From an uncultured Planctomycetaceae bacterium (lineage in GTDB: Bacteria; Planctomycetota; Planctomycetia; Pirellulales; Pirellulaceae), in NCBI GenBank assembly GCA_903927685.1, contig CAIYOB010000605.1:1-15289 (forward strand): 15,289 nucleotides of DNA. The letters run 5' to 3'. The notes under the pieces were generated by a model, which saw only the letters and a program-made list of their open reading frames with translations, did no database searches and was not told the DNA's origin. The translations under genes were made by a program, and so were the position numbers. Shown here in pieces: positions 14,690 through 15,289 of this stretch (within the stretch, counting starts at the first letter, position 1; every line of letters begins with the position of its first letter).

Positions 14690-15289
14690 TCACGGTTCTT
14701 GGGCATCGGTTCCGGCGGAAGCGTAGACCCGTTCGTACACGCGGCCGTTTGTGCGGCGCGTATAGTCGACCAGGAGGGGATACGGCGTGTCGTCGGCCTT
14801 CAGCAGTCCGCGGCGGTGGTATTGCGGGTTCCAGGGCTGATAATCGCGGACCGTGCAGCGGTGAATGCCGAGGCAATACTTGCTGGCGGCGGCATCGAGG
14901 TAGTACGCCATTGTGTGCTCGCCGGCCGAGCGCTCGTAGTCGGCCGTATCGGCCTGGCCCTTCTCCAGCCGCTGCGTCATGGTGTTGGTGTCGGCCAGCA
15001 GGACGGGTTTGCCGGTCAGCTGATGGACGCGGTCGATGTAATCGCGGAGCATGGTCCGGGTGCCCATCGGCTGGAACGAAAGCACGTCGACGTACTTCGC
15101 CGCCGTCACCAGGATCGAGTCGGGCGTCCATTCTGAAAGGGCCATCAGCCGGTCGCCCAGGACCAGATGATGAGGATCGGCCTTGCGCAGTTCTCCCACC
15201 ACACAGGTGTAGTAGACGCCGGCAATCCGGTTGAGAAAAGCCTCGTCATCGGCTGGCTTGCTTTCCTTGCGGCGCTGCGTGACGAAATC
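14690..15289 (-). CDS. Agarase-like glycoside hydrolase, C-terminal 199 residues (5' part beyond window)
   Basis: The frame is open from the right edge to TGA at 14690-14692. The visible part matches the last third of agarase/beta-galactosidase-like TIM-barrel enzymes. Numbering from the edge: YYTCVVGELRKADPHHLVLGDR (26-47) is the hallmark helix and strand, VDVLSFQPMG (67-76) the next strand, KPVLLADTNT (94-103) the strand that normally carries the nucleophile Glu, and KADDTPYPLLVDYTRRTNGRVYE near the end is the usual closing pattern. In typical relatives the nucleophile strand ends GEF or similar; here it reads ADTN, with Asp100 at that place, and the usual HWFQYxDQ block reads HRCTVRDYQ. 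The protein may be divergent or inactive as a classical retaining glycosidase. A signal peptide cannot be seen. It is probably co-transcribed with the propeller protein. Exact GH family is uncertain. Confidence 0.75.
   Translation of the reverse strand, partial: DFVTQRRKESKPADDEAFLNRIAGVYYTCVVGELRKADPHHLVLGDRLMALSEWTPDSILVTAAKYVDVLSFQPMGTRTMLRDYIDRVHQLTGKPVLLADTNTMTQRLEKGQADTADYERSAGEHTMAYYLDAAASKYCLGIHRCTVRDYQPWNPQYHRRGLLKADDTPYPLLVDYTRRTNGRVYERVYASAGTDAQEP

Noticed and set aside
14676..15131. N-terminal extension of the propeller protein up to 15131
   Set aside because: These 152 codons overlap the agarase-like gene in another frame and read as Arg/Pro-rich shadow. A signal peptide and good ribosome-binding site sit at 14675.

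Overview
The window is GC-rich bacterial DNA that most likely comes from a planctomycete (Pirellulales/Rhodopirellula-like). Four signs point there. The first gene begins with the planctomycete export motif LVESLEDRRLLA (LEPR-xLL type). A Tat-signal Gfo/Idh/MocA oxidoreductase is present. There is a secreted protein with two PPC-type domains whose N-terminus starts RIGYAYPAGGRQGT. The spacers are long and hold degenerate 7-, 8- and 12-base tandem repeats. No rRNA, tRNA, CRISPR array, integrase or complete transposon was seen.

Layout. 1-3234 (minus): the N-terminal 1078 residues of a giant autotransporter-type beta-strand-repeat surface protein, cut by the left edge. 3235-3987: a non-coding stretch with a heptamer repeat, a possible promoter, a short decayed coding fragment and two hairpins. 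3988-7369 (minus): a two-gene operon made of a Tat-exported oxidoreductase followed 13 bases later by a secreted DUF5060 / TIM-barrel / collagen-binding-like glycoside hydrolase. 7370-8045: a divergent spacer with hairpins, two heptamer arrays and a G-rich 12-base repeat. 8046-11610 (plus): a PPC-domain secreted protein, an octamer repeat array, and a secreted alpha/beta-hydrolase esterase. 11868-15289 (minus, convergent): a 935-residue secreted beta-propeller/TIM-barrel protein resembling lambda-carrageenases (GH150), preceded 14 bases upstream by the 3' part of an agarase-like glycoside hydrolase that runs off the right edge.

Taken together this looks like an accessory polysaccharide-degradation region. 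It has two or three exported glycosidase-like proteins, a carbohydrate-esterase-like hydrolase, a sugar-oxidoreductase-like protein and two secreted non-enzymatic proteins. The last pair (carrageenase-like plus agarase-like) hints at red-algal galactans, but no sulfatase or transporter is in view, so the substrate is an inference.

The most distinctive non-coding signal is a set of different short tandem repeats placed in front of gene starts. In one case the last repeat unit supplies the ribosome-binding site of the downstream gene. The many long antisense open frames in this GC-rich sequence are shadows of the genes above.
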